NCBI GenBank assembly: GCA_950295325.1 | Contig: OX485809.1 | Coordinates: 17,238,001-17,302,000 of the forward strand | Origin: Polytrichum commune | Taxonomy: Eukaryota; Streptophyta; Polytrichopsida; Polytrichales; Polytrichaceae | Length of the DNA: 64,000 nt | Reading direction: 5' to 3' | Part shown: positions 52,529-63,652 of the stretch, piece by piece | Position numbering within the stretch: the stretch's first letter is position 1 | How the letters are laid out: each line of letters starts with the position of its first letter | Position numbers and translations under genes: made by a program | The notes under the pieces: model-generated | What the model saw: only the letters and a program-made list of their open reading frames with translations | The model's database searches: none | Told to the model about the DNA's origin: nothing

Positions 52529-53659
52529 GGGCCGGTTTACAATATGGACCATGAAGTCGGACCATGGAAGATGGCCTTTGTCGATGGTCCGAGTTCATGG
52601 TCCGACTTCCATGGTCTGACTTCATAAAAAAATAGTTTTGAGAGCCTTGGGCCCCTCATTAGGTGTAAACCGAATATGGACCAAGAAGAATTACCATGCA
52701 CCAAAAAGTGAAGGTGCTGATTTTTTTAATACATGCCCAAAAAGGGCAATTTTGAAAAAAAATTCAAGTTTGATCATTCTCTTGTCTTCTCCTGGGCTTC
52801 ACTTGTCTTCACTTCTTGTTAAATGTGTCGAAGATGTGGCTTGCAAATCTTCTCACAACAATTTTTACAAAAAAATGAGAGATTTAATTTGTACATGTGA
52901 CATGTAATTTACATGTGACATGTACCTTGTGTTGTCACTACACTAAATAGGATATTTAGTGTTTGATTATATTTAATGTTGTTACCACCCTACCTTGCTC
53001 AACACTAATTTTCATCTCTTTGATAATTAGTGTTAGAAGATTTCCCATTGCGCTTCTTTTGACCACTTTGATCTACAGTCACTAAACCACTACATATTTT
53101 TGTTTTTTGTTTTGCAACTATATGTTTTAAACATTTCGGGGTGTGTAATATACCGTTCAAAAGGTATTTTCAAGACCTTTCCAATGGTATATTACAAGCC
53201 CCCAAATTCCAAACTTTGTAGTTGGCAGACCAAAAAAACAAATCTGCATTTGAATTCTTGAGTTCTAGATGTCCCGCGTTGTTTGATGAAACATGTGTGA
53301 GCCGGTTTAAGGGGTAGGGTAAGGTAGCGTTGGTATGTCTCATGGGCTATGATATAATCAAGGCACATAAAAGGTAGATTCATTAAAAATTTCTTGAAAT
53401 GGCATTTCTCTGACGTGGGCCCTCCTTGCCTTTTCCTACTAGACCATCTCTCTTGCCTCTCTCACCGCAAAACCCGTTGGACCATGTTAGTGCATTCATT
53501 AGGCCTTGAAAATCATATTTTGGGGACCTCGACCTTCATGGTCCCTCTGCCATTTTTTCCTTAGTGTAAACCAAAGTTGTCCCGGGACAACTTCAACAGC
53601 CAATCAACAGCCTTGCAGAGCCCTGGTCCAACTTCATGATCCATAGTGTAAACCAACCC
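52529..53659. mobile_element. Non-autonomous PIF/Harbinger-like element
   Basis: Terminal inverted repeats of about 38 bp begin GGGCCGGTTTACAATATGGA on the left and, reverse-complemented, GGGTTGGTTTACACTATGGA on the right, and continue through ATGAAGTnGGACCA. TAA flanks both ends (52526-52528 and 53660-53662) as a 3-bp target duplication. The 1.13-kb interior lacks a transposase. Two internal blocks are shared with 4984-5290. Confidence 0.8.
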
Positions 53660-53680
53660 TAAGTGTCGTGAAACTTAGGA

Positions 53681-55609
53681 GGGCCGCTTTACACTACGGT
53701 GGAGAAGTCCTTCGGTCAAGAATTCTAGGGGAATTTTGAAATTCGATTGGCCGAGAGTGACACTCTTGTCCGGTGGTGGTTTACGCTACAACCAAGAGTC
53801 CTTTGGTGGAGAACTTTGTACATGGATGAAATAATGACATGGTTGGCAACGTGGCGACACTTTTTCCAAGGGGAGTTCTCCGGAGGTCAAGTTTCTTGGG
53901 CAACCTCAAAGCCTCGGACAACAAACTTGGCCTCCGGAGAACTCCAACTTCAATAAAATATTTCTTCCTTAAAGAAATCTCTCAGGGGGTGCACTCCATT
54001 GTCAAGTTGAACAGCACATGCGATAAATAAAATCTACTTTTTACATAAAGCATCACCAAAATGGGTCAAAATTTTATCAATCATTTTTCATGAGTAGATA
54101 TACACAATATCTATTACATAGTAAAAAATAATAACCAAATTTTATGATTTTTTAAAATAAATTTTATAAAACATACCGTTTCTTACTAGAATGATGCAAA
54201 ATTGAACTTAAAAAATTACTACAAAAATTAAGATGCTCACAAATTTTAAATTTTAAAATAATAAATATATTATCAATGGTTATGCATATGTAGAAAAAAT
54301 ATTATAATTTTCAAAATTATATATGGCATATAATATAGGGTACCAAACTTTTATCGCACGTGATTATGAAATGTAAGGGGGTGTGATCGCCCCGAGAGAA
54401 ATCTTTGCACTATTGTTCTGCCTCTTTAGTATGACATTTTTGAGAAATACAAAAAAATCGTATTATTGAGGTGTCGTCTTCTCATTACTATGACAAATGA
54501 CATAAAATTGTCATACTATTGAGGGAATACGAAAACATAAGTAATATGAGCTTAGAAATATATACAACAAGTTTAAGCAATATAGATGGTATGAAATAAT
54601 AACTTATAACTCCAAACAATTACAAATATTCTCATGAACTCTTAAAATAAGAGTCCAAAGATCTTTGGTGTTGCCTACCCAAGTTAGCAACTGTCATCTT
54701 ATCTAAATTCCCATCTAACTTTTGGAAACTAATAATTTCATTAACACCAAAATATAAAGAGTTCTCTAATAGGAAACTAGACAACAATGATGCATGACGT
54801 TTAGCATCAAGATACTGGTGATACTATATCACCCTTGTACAAAGCAACATACTAGGCAGGAGGCCATTCTCACCCTAACCATGTCCATTCTACACTAGTA
54901 ACCCTAATTACCATTAAGTTCCCAACAATAAGTGAAGTTCCCGAGTGGTTTCCAAGAGGAAATGGATGTATTTTAGATGTACATTGTATAGATGAAAGGA
55001 ATTCTAGCACTAACTACCTCTTTAATATGAAAAAACGGAGATTCTATATGTTGCATTATCAAGTGTTGTAGTCATATAAAAGAGGGAGTTTTGAACTAAA
55101 AAGTTTGGTCCCGTAAAAAATGTGTCGTAATATTGAGGTTATCGTATAAACGAGTGTCATATGAACGAGGTTGGACTATACCAACATGTAATTTCTTAAA
55201 AAATCAATAAGAAGATAATGTTACCTACTTATTTACCTTAATTTGGATGTATTAAAGGTGGAACATTTTCAAATAAATTATTGTCATGAAAGAAGTTCTA
55301 AAACATTGCCGTATACATTTTATTTTCTTAAATATCAATACAATGATCATTTAGGGGGTAAGGTTTCTACTATGGGCGGCTTTGACCGTTTTGTGAAGTT
55401 GTCCGGTGGACTTCTCCTCTTGGTGAAGTTGTCCAATACACTTCTCCTCTTGGTGGTTACACTACGGCCGGTCAAGACTTCTTAAGGCAACATTATTTTA
55501 TTGTCTTTTCATCTTCTCCGGCATACCATCCCTCACCTCAAACAACCATGTCTTGGGCGAAAGTTCTTGACCGACCGGTGCACTTCTCCACTGTAGTGTA
55601 AAGCGGCCC
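53681..55609. mobile_element. Non-autonomous TIR element, 1.9 kb
   Basis: The left end GGGCCGCTTTACACTACGG (53681) is matched by a reverse-complemented right end GGGCCGCTTTACACTACAG (to 55609), extending through GTGGAGAAGT and GGTCAAGAA for about 45 bp. TTA follows the right end; on the left TTA is present but three bases (GGA) further out. The interior is AT-rich, non-coding, and contains short internal echoes of the end sequence near 53770 and 55370-55470. It starts only 21 bp after the previous element. Confidence 0.75.
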
Positions 55610-56018
55610 TTAATTGTCGAGAACACTGGACATTCACCACGGTAAGTTCTATGAAACTTAACATTTAAAGGACAATGCTGCCCCACGGGCTTGGTATTAT
55701 TTTGGGAGAATCTTGTTCAAAACTTCTACTCCGTTGCACCAAATGGGGTTTTTAGAATGCCAAATCGAGCACCTTAGCAAGATCTATACTTCTTTAAAAT
55801 AGAACCTATGTAAATTAATTGGTTAATCATGCTTAAAATGAATTTAAAAAGATATTTTGGGTGTGGTATCGGGAAAGCATATGTCCTCGAGACCAACGGA
55901 CCCTAGAATCGGGCCTCAGCACTTTACATGTGACAAGGTTGGGCCCAAAAAATGTTCATAAAGTGGGGCCGGATTGAGGGCTTATTCGGGCCGGTGCTCC
56001 GGCCGGGCCCAGGCCATG

Positions 56019-56025
56019 TATAAAG
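56019..56025 (+). promoter_or_regulatory. TATA box of the SMP-30 gene
   Basis: TATAAAG lies 90 bp upstream of the ATG at 56115, with a pyrimidine/adenine-rich leader after it. It is embedded in GTATAAAGCCGCCCTA, which resembles the transposon end TAAAGCGGCCCTTA at 55599-55612, so the promoter core may derive from a transposon terminus. Confidence 0.5.
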
Positions 56026-56114
56026 CCGCCCTAGGTTGCACTTGAATCTCATCACTTGCTAACTTCACATTCGGATCTCGAACTTGTTGTGCTGCAAAGA
56101 ATTTGAAGAAGAAA

Positions 56115-59100
56115 ATGGCGAAGGTGGAGTTAGCATTCGACAGTCATTGCAGGTTAGGCGAGAGTCCGGTGTCCTACTTGTCCGGAGGCCTCCGGTTCGT
56201 CGACATCGAGGGATGCAAGATCTTCGAATTTGACACCATAGCTAATCGCCATGTCCGGGAGGTGACAACAAACGGCAAACTCGTGGGCCACATTGTGCCG
56301 TGCGCTTCCCCCTCCTTATCGGGTTACGATTTGCTGGCAGCTCTCGACACGGCCATTGTGCCGGTGAATTTCGAAGGGGAAGATTCCACGAGCGAAGATT
56401 GCATCGTATCCATCCCGAAGTCCCACTTGGATGCAGTGGCCAAGATTCGGATGAACGATGGGAAGGTAGATTCGCAAGGGCGCCTGTGGGCTGGGTCTAT
56501 GGCCTTGGATGCTTCTAGAAACTCCAACTCGGCTACCAAGGGGAGGTTGTATTGTTTGAGACGCGCGGTGATTAGTTCCTCCTTGCAAGATGCGGATGAG
56601 GTTTTGTCGTCGTCGTATGAGCTCGTTGAGAAGCTGGACCAGGTTGGAATCTCGAACGGGATGGATTGGTATGGGAATCACATGTACTACATCGACTCCT
56701 TGAAACGGGTCAGTATTGCACTCCAACTCTAGAATTCGCAGAAGAGAAACTGCTCCTTGTCAATTGTAGAAAACGTCCTCATGTTGCAGGAGATATTCAA
56801 TTCTAGTTCTGTGCCCTAACTCTTTTTATTATAAACTACACCGATTCCTCGAAACCGGTCGGTATGGCAGTCCAATCCTATAATTTGCAGAAGGAGTTGT
56901 TTCAAGAAACGTCCACATGTTGCACATAATTGTGAATCCTAGTTGTGTGTCTTTAATTCCTTATGTTCCTACACCGACTTGTTGAAACTGGTATGACATT
57001 CCAAACCTTATAATTTGCAGAAGAAGAATTGCTCCTTCTCAAAGGCAGAAACGTCCATGTGTTGCACATTATTTACAGTGTCTACCTTTGTCCCCACTTT
57101 CCATATAGGAGGTGAGTGTCTTCGATTTCGATGAACTTGAAGGTGGGATCAGCAACCGAAGGAGCGTTGTGCACATTGACAAATCACGAGGTACCTACGA
57201 GGATCCATTCATTACTTACTTGCTTACATGCTTTAGCACAACTTTGCAACGACTGGAATCAAGTCTCATACTTCTGAATTTCTTAGTTTTTGTTGGAAGG
57301 GGCAAGTGCCCGTGTTAGTTCAAATCCAAACCGAGGGGCTCAGGTTCAAGGTATGTGCCCTATTCTGGGCACTTCCAACACAAACAGAAATCAGGGACTT
57401 TTGCAAAGCTATTTTTCCTTTTCTTTTGCACATCAAGATTGTGGCACCAGCGATCAGGCCGAAATATCGATCCTTAGAAGATACCTTCGGTGTTTACACC
57501 AATGATGGTCTGGTATATAGGAGAATTCATAGTATCAAAATCCGACTTCAATAATGGTATCAAAAAACCTGTCTGGGGTATCAAAATTCCAATACAAGTC
57601 AAGTATTGATATTTGGTGGGTATGTCAAGGTGAGAGAATCATTGTGTTCCCGAGTTATTTACATGGGTCAATACCATTCTATGTCAGACATTATATAGGG
57701 CGATTTTGCCTAGTTATGAAGGTTCTTGCATGGTATATAGACCCGAATGGTATCGGAAACAAAACTATTGTCAAAGACCCATACCCTATTGGTATTAAAC
57801 AAATGTAAAGAACCTCATTATAGATACCTGAATGGCATAAAAAAAGACAATACCACACCAAGATTGTTTTACACTGTCCTGTACTATCCATGGAGCACTG
57901 CTTACTAACAAGGGGGTGAACTTTCAGGTGTTCCGGACGGCATGACTATTGACGCAGATGGAAAATTGTGGGTGGCATTGTATGGGGGCGGGGCTATTGT
58001 GCAAATTGACCCAGAAACTCAGACTGAGCTGATGACAGTTGAAATGCCAGTTCAATGTCCTACGAGCATGGTATTTGCAGGTAAGCCTACCACTCATCAA
58101 TCACATTTCAAGGTCATCATACAGTGACAGCTGATAAATTTTCTCTCTCCAAATTCCTGAAACAAGAAGCGCAAAAGTGTTGGAGCTTGTGTGAAATACA
58201 TGGAAGCACCATGTAGCCGGCAGCTCGGGCTACAAATGAGCTTCATTGACGACTCAACGGGTGCTTCATTAGTGCTGCCCATCTGGAGTAGTGCCTGGTG
58301 GTGAACTAATCTTGCATGTGATTTGGATTTGCAGGAAAGGATTTGACTGAACTTTATGTGACTTCTGGAGCTAGAGGTGAGCTTGATTTTCTTCAAATGG
58401 TTGTCACCAATGTTGAACTGGTATCATCACTTTTTTAATACCACTTGGGTGTATATATTGAAAATTTTGCTTCTTTTAAAGAGGAAAAGAAAAGGATGCG
58501 GATATATGCGGATTTTTTTAATACCATTTGGGTCTATAGACCATCCAAGAATCTTCATACTTGTTTAATAATAGGGTATCAAAATAACAATGACCCAAAC
58601 AATGACTCGGGTTTACGAAGATTCTCATATCTTGTTATACCAACCAAGTATCAATATCTTATGTATATAACAAATTAGATACCAAGCGGGGATGTTCATT
58701 GATATAAATATTGATACAATGTATGATTACCATGCATTCACCTATATTCTGGCCCAACATTGGTTGTCACACACTTGCATTGTCATGAGGATAGGCCAAG
58801 TGGTTTTGAACCCAAGCGTCTAACCTGCTCCAAGGTCAAGTTGCCAAGGCTAAGGTCGGAATAGGACTCAGATGGGTGACCTTCCTAGCCTTCAATCTCC
58901 GGTGCACCCTACCACCTATGGTCCATCCAATCATACTTTCAACCAACCATGTGGAACTTCAAGGGCTTGCCCTTGGGGGAGACAGGTAGAGACTGGCTCG
59001 TCCACTCCCATTGAAGGTGTGCACCCTTGAAAGCAGGCATAAGTATTTGGAAGCCCTCTAATTCTTGTGATGCACAAATGGAATTACATATAGATGATAT

Positions 59101-59380
59101 AGACCAACTCGAATATGAAGCAACACTATTATTTATGCCGGTGGCAACATTATAGTCATCTTTCTTTGTCTACCTTTCTTTTTGAGGATAGGCAGGGTGG
59201 TGCAGAGGCTGTGAATTTCTTCAGCTGTTGCTTACGGGCTTCTTGGGGGATGTGTGTATGGCAATATGTCTGGCAGGTGAAGAGCAGAAAGGAGGAAATT
59301 CTGAGCACAGAGGGGGCCTATTCAGAGTGCATGTTCCAGGAGTGAAGGGCTCCTCATTCTCACAGGCATTCACTTTGTAA
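56115..59380 (+). CDS. SMP-30/gluconolactonase (regucalcin-like) family protein
   Basis: A six-bladed beta-propeller enzyme family whose members hydrolyse sugar lactones with a divalent metal; cytosolic, as no signal peptide is seen. Five exons in consistent phase (56115-56708, 57109-57190, 57928-58080, 58335-58376, 59277-59380) give 324 aa, close to the 299 aa of animal regucalcin. Metal ligands are present: E16 in LGESP, N181 in ISNGMDW and D229 in VPDGM; the substrate-contact pair is R112 and N114 in RMNDGKVD. GRLWAGSM, MYYIDS, GKLWVA and RGGLFRV complete the family signature. Key residues are intact, so it is predicted to be active; the substrate is unknown. In-frame codons upstream of 56115 include no ATG before the leader. 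Intron 1 is a tandem array, and introns 2 and 4 carry transposons. Confidence 0.88.
56687..57095 (+). repeat. Tandem triplication of the exon 1 / intron 1 junction
   Basis: Units begin with CTACATCGACTCCTTGAAACGG at 56687 (shown here only to describe the end of exon 1), CTACACCGATTCCTCGAAAC at 56836 and CTACACCGACTTGTTGAAAC at 56969, and each continues with a CCAA...ATAATTTGCAGAAG block and GAAACGTCC.CATGTTGCAC. Copies 2 and 3 lie wholly in intron 1 and carry degraded versions of the exon end and donor site. Confidence 0.8.
57489..57879 (-). mobile_element. Repeat family A copy in SMP-30 intron 2
   Basis: About 390 bp with short imperfect inverted ends (GGTGTTTACACCAAT and, on the other strand, AGTGTAAAACAAT). 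On the minus strand it matches 61635-62015: TATCTATAATGAGG, TTTCCGATACCATTCGGGT, ATGCAAGAACCTTCA, TCTCTCACCTTGACATACCC. Non-autonomous, probably a MITE. Confidence 0.7.
58425..58765 (+). mobile_element. Repeat family A copy in SMP-30 intron 4
   Basis: Same order of blocks as the other family members: ATACCATTTGGGTCTATAG, CAAGAATCTTCATAC, CAAACAATGACTCGGG, AAGATTCTC, CCAAGTATCAATATC and ACCATGCATTCACCTATA. The left part is more diverged. It lies in the 900-bp intron 4. Confidence 0.65.
58828..58889 (+). repeat. 5S rRNA-like segment (Cassandra/SINE-like remnant)
   Basis: A diverged stretch in SMP-30 intron 4 aligns with the 3' half of plant 5S rRNA: CTCCAAGGTCAAG against the A-box region CTCCGAAGTTAAG, and ACTCAGATGGGTGACCTTCC against the C-box region ACTAGGATGGGTGACCTCC. 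A full 5S gene is not present. 5S-derived parts occur in Cassandra TRIM retrotransposons and some SINEs, so this is probably a decayed copy. Confidence 0.45.
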
Positions 59381-61070
59381 AACATGGATTTAGAGTTCCA
59401 CAAGGAGTTTACGACTCTGGTGGATTTGTAGTAAAGCATTGTACACCCTAAACCCTTAATCCTAAATTAACCTGTTCTGAAAACAAAACTGCGTCACTAG
59501 AAGTCCCTCATACGAGAGGGATGTTCTTCTCCCAATTTGAGAGAAAATTGTAATACCTAGTACCCGCTTGCAAAGTGATGAGGAAGAAGGTGATTGTGCA
59601 CAACAATTTGTAGATTGACAGTTTTGTTTGCCCAAGGCTGATTTTCCTAATCATACTTGCATGCAAATCTATCTTTCACTTGATCAAAACCTAGATAGGT
59701 AGACTAGATTCTTTTATTTTGGTTATGAAGCAAAATTGATGGCTTGTTATTGATACATTTTTCTCTACACCAGCTTCTCATAGGATATGAAACATGCAAT
59801 GGGTACCAGATGATTAGCATATTCAAATCGTGTCCGTAGTCATTTGCCTCATAATTTTTGGAGCTCATATAACTAATTCATTACCCAAGTGAAGATTTCT
59901 TTGTTCGTCAATTGATCATGTATGTCCCGCCACTTATGCTCTATATATTGAACTTAGAATGGTTGACATGTTTTGAGCACATAGTCCAATCACTCTTAAA
60001 CACGTCTTTTTTGTGTCTATTTTTGAGTTGAAACCTGATCATACATTACTGAAATGTATGCCAGGTGTGTGATCAAGATAAGTGACCAAATTAGGTGCAT
60101 GTACCTCATTATGTAGTGGAAGCTACTCCGGCACACCACATTTGTTTGATGGTATCATAGAAAATGAAAGCAAATAGTTACAAACTTCAATATCAAAATT
60201 TGCGCTCATGCAAGCGTTTGAAAGCACTGATTACCTTACTGGGAGTAGATAATTTGAGCCCCAGGTGGCATGAAGTTGTGAAGACCCATGACATGATGCT
60301 TATAGCTGAAGACATTTTCAATACTCCATTTTAATGAGAAAATTGATTGATCTAAAAAGGACATGAAAGAATGATAGTTTAGAGCACATATTTACAGTTT
60401 CTCTCCAATTGAGATTCACTTAATTAAAAGCTCTGTGATGCTCCGCGCAACCATGGACAACGAAACAAACAATTTTGTTATATTTATTTTGGAGTTATGG
60501 TTTGATTGAGTATTGGAGAAGTTGGAATGAAGACAATTAGGTTGAATTTTGGATACTACGATTTAAATACCAGTATTTTTGCAAAAAATGATATCTCTTA
60601 TCATTGAAATTTCATTAAGTAATAATGTTTGAAAAGATCATCCAAATGATGATGGATACATAAGATTTATCAATTATAAATTATTATAGGGGAAATATTT
60701 ATTGGATGGCACTTGTCTTAGTTTAAAGAAAATTGAGCATCCTTTGCCAATTTTTATTCCTCAAAATCTACTTTCTCCTAGTTACGACTATTTGTTGTAC
60801 ACCTTCTGTTACAAAATGAACAAATCCCCAAAAATGAGTAATAAGTAAAGAATAAGTAAAGAGAAACGAGAGAAGCAAAGTAAAATTCAACAAAAGCTGA
60901 AAATGAGCAATTGTATTAGTGTTTTTTTGTTTTGTGTATTTTACTTTAATGGTCACTATGTTGTCTCCACAAGTTTTTATACTTTAGCAACATTCTTCAT
61001 AATTTTCTTGAGAATTGGACTCAAGATAAGTTACAAATTGCCCATGTAATTTTTCATGACAATCAAAGGA
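59381..61070. other. Intergenic DNA with repeat B copy 4
   Basis: The first part is SMP-30 3' UTR and downstream DNA. A plus-oriented repeat family B copy lies at 59765-60110 (AGCTTCTCATAGGATATGAAAC, TTTTTGGAGCTCATATAA, CCAAGTGAAGAT, GTGACCAAATTAGG). The rest is AT-rich and no gene was recognised. Confidence 0.5.
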
Positions 61071-61199
61071 AGCTATTAATCTGTCAAAATGTGGGCATCA
61101 ATCACCAAAACGGTGGTTGCAACAACGTCATCTATGTTGATGAAATCTATTAGAAAAAGAGTGGTTGTGAATCAGCAACACCTATTCTGCTTGGATCAA

Positions 61200-61340
61200 A
61201 AACATCAAGTTCTTCATAAAAAAAGAAATTGTCATAGCCTACTTGACAACAAGCGGATCCTCTATCTTGGGTTTGCCCAAGACTACAGTTGCAGTATGTA
61301 CTATTGATGATAAACTACAAACATGGTTTTATGCTCGCAC
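61200..61340 (+). pseudogene. Possible first exon of a WIPI/ATG18-like remnant
   Basis: The translation ILYLGFAQDYSC around 61253-61291 resembles the first-blade motif (hydrophobic-x-FNQDYSC) of PROPPIN proteins. Directly after the Cys the frame ends, but a one-base shift continues as AVCTIDDKLQTW, near the position of the family's VGT motif. Evidence is one short motif, so this is tentative; it gains weight from clearer family exons at 62.1 and 62.7 kb in the same direction. Confidence 0.3.
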
Positions 61341-61634
61341 CACAAGGTAATGATAAGTTACAACACTTTGCCTCAATGCTATTATGAATTGTATGTATTT
61401 ATGGATGAAGGAATGGTGCGCCACGTGTTGCACTTCCTTCATCCATCTCGTCCACTCCATCAATACCATCCTTGTAATGGTAGTTAAAACCAACACCAAA
61501 GGAGGATCTCAAACATGTTACCAAAGTGTCGTTAAACTGCTCATTACGTTGTTAACTTAACATACTATTAGTTACCATCAAGTTTTGGTTTGAAGCAAAA
61601 TATATTGGATGGCATAAAATAGTGTGGGTATGGT

Positions 61635-62015
61635 ATGGTCTTTTTTTTTATACCATTTGGGTATCTATAACGAGGATTTCTTTCCTTTCTTGATACAAGT
61701 AAGGTGTGGGCATTCAGTGGCATTTTTGTTTTCGATACCATTCGCGACTTGGGTCCATATACAATGCAAGAATCTTCAGACCTAGCAAAATCATCCTAGT
61801 ATCAATATGGTTTAGAATGTTATTGAACCAAATAATGACTCAGGTAATCAAAGATTCTCTCACCTTGACATACCCATCAAATATCATAAACTTGATCAAT
61901 ATTGTAATTTTGTTACCCAGAGGTAGGTTCTTGACACAATTATGCATGTTGATTATTAATACCATGCATTCCCCTATACACTAGATCAACACTAGTGTGA
62001 ACCCTACCTAAATAT
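61635..62015 (+). mobile_element. Repeat family A copy between WIPI-like exons
   Basis: Best-preserved plus-oriented copy of family A: TATCTATAACGAGGATTT, TTTCGATACCATTC, CAATGCAAGAATCTTCAGA, AATAATGACTCAGG, TCTCTCACCTTGACATACCC, ending at GTGTGAACCCTACC. It separates the possible exon at 61.2 kb from the exon at 62111. Confidence 0.7.
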
Positions 62016-62110
62016 ATCAACCTATAATATAAACTAAACTTCATCAATTGAATTTTCCAATATCAACAATAGACATGTTTAAAATTTGTTTTGTTGTTGG
62101 TGCAATTCAG

Positions 62111-62870
62111 ACAAAGAGTTGCTCGAGCGGACATAACTAGCTTGGCATTCTCAAGGGACAATGAATGGCTTGCCCTCTCTAGTGACACAGGCACTGTACT
62201 TTTTTTTTCAGTTGAAGAAAATGACAGATTGCACACTGAGAGAATTTCTAGCTTCATCAGAGGACGGTAACCCCACATTGACTGGTCCATCAAAGCTTTT
62301 GGCATCTGCTACTAAGTCAGTGTTGTCCCACATAAAATGAAAGTTATACCTATTGCTTATGTTTGAGATATATATGCCTAATTTGACTTTTGACCTTGAA
62401 CGGACACCTATATTTGATTTGTGTATGGTTAAGTGTGAAACGATGAACGGACACCAAAAAGATGTGTGTTGACAAGAGATTGGACTATCATTCTAGATGT
62501 AATTGGGGGGAACCTATATGATCAAATCACGACTCAGAATCTTCACTTTGACATTGACAATTGATAGGATATTCAGACGAACTCCAATAATTATTAGGAA
62601 AGTGGTTATGGGCACATTTTGGATTTGCTAATCGGCTTGCACTAATTGTGTGTTTCATATCCTACGAGAAGTGGGTGCAGAAAGAAAGCATCCATTTAAG
62701 ATCCGCTTACCTTGGGGTACAAGTGCTTCGAATCTTGCAAATGAGCGAATCCCAGAAGCATACAATTATCATCATATGTGCAAATGGACGGTACTTCATT
62801 AAGGATTTCGTATCTTTCATCATCTTAAATCTTGACGGTCAAAGCTATCTAAGCTTTCCTCTGTAAGCTT
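62111..62870 (+). pseudogene. WIPI/ATG18 (PROPPIN) family exons, broken
   Basis: Exon 62111-62266 encodes RVARADITSLAFSRDNEWLA followed by LSSDTGTVLFFSV, matching the late blade of PROPPINs (RADIYSIAFSxDxxWLAVSSDKGTVHxF). A second block from about 62681 encodes FKIRLPWGTS in one frame and then SQKHTIIIICANGRYF in another; intact family members have FxRLPxGT...SQxNTVIVxCxDGxFYK in one frame, so a net one-base shift breaks it. The natural splice phase also meets a stop. Between the two blocks sits a repeat family B copy (62330-62690, minus). PROPPINs bind PtdIns3P in autophagy; here the FRRG-bearing blades are not visible. Probably a pseudogene, less likely a fast-evolving gene with exons I misjudged. 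Confidence 0.55.
62330..62690 (-). repeat. Repeat family B copy 5
   Basis: On the minus strand: CACCCACTTCTCGTAGGATA, GAAACACACAATTAG, CGATTAGCAAATCCAAAA, TAACCACTTTCCTAATAAT, CAAAGTGAAGATTC, GGTGTCCGTTCATC and AAATATAGGTGTCCGTTCAA. It appears to include the acceptor-like GTGGGTGCAG in front of the second WIPI-like block. Confidence 0.65.
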
Positions 62871-63652
62871 TGAGCATTTAAGTTTGTGTCATTGTGAGTA
62901 GCTACATACCTCTTCAATCGACATTGCTGCCACTCTCAATAATTTCTAAGGAAAGAAAGGAACACGTACTAAATTTTTCCAAGAATCTTTAGACTACGAA
63001 AAGCTCATATTTCAGTGAACAAGTTCTAAATACCAAATTGTCCATCCACAGATTCTACAGGTGTTCGTTCGCCCAACAGGGCCGATGCTCTTACAAGAAT
63101 ACAAAGCCTTAATTAACTGCAGACAGACAAAGAACTGACAAAGATTTTCCGTCCAGATTGTATCAATGTCCCAAACATCGATCACCTTGATCATCCAGAT
63201 CAAGAGTCCATGCTCAGAAGACGTCTATAGATGTAAATTTATCTACATAAGCTGTAGATGTAAACGTGTCTCCTTAAGCTATTGAATCAGGAGGCTCAGT
63301 TTGAAATAAAAAATCTGAATTACATTGAATATGATCCATTTTCAAATGTACAAATAGTGAAGTAATCCATGTCCTTCCCATATCAAAACATACAGGAGAG
63401 ACTTCAAAACTTGAGTAGAATGCTCAGTAATGGTAGAACTTGTAGTGTGTTGATACTGCAAATAACTCTATTCACAATTTCAGCTGTGACATAAATAAAT
63501 GTGGACTTCCAGGACTCCATTTAGCAGAATTCCTGCAAGGCCTCATGAATGAGGAGTCTGATGTGTACCAGACAATAAGCCTATAATAACCTCCTGTGTT
63601 CTGACATATCAAAAGTACAGTGGAGCCCAAAATATTTTTGCATATATGTCAA
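62871..63652. other. Intergenic and 3' UTR of the SCD1-like gene
   Basis: Downstream DNA of the minus-strand SCD1-like gene; its 3' UTR probably occupies the right part. No further coding exon was recognised on either strand. Confidence 0.45.

Noticed and set aside
56103-56114. Four extra N-terminal residues for the SMP-30 protein
   Set aside because: The upstream codon is TTG, not ATG; the first ATG in frame is at 56115 and suits the family.
58797-58860. tRNA-like A box (GGCCAAGTGG) suggesting a tRNA gene
   Set aside because: No acceptor or anticodon stems and no matching B box; the 5S-like alignment downstream explains it better as a retroelement remnant.
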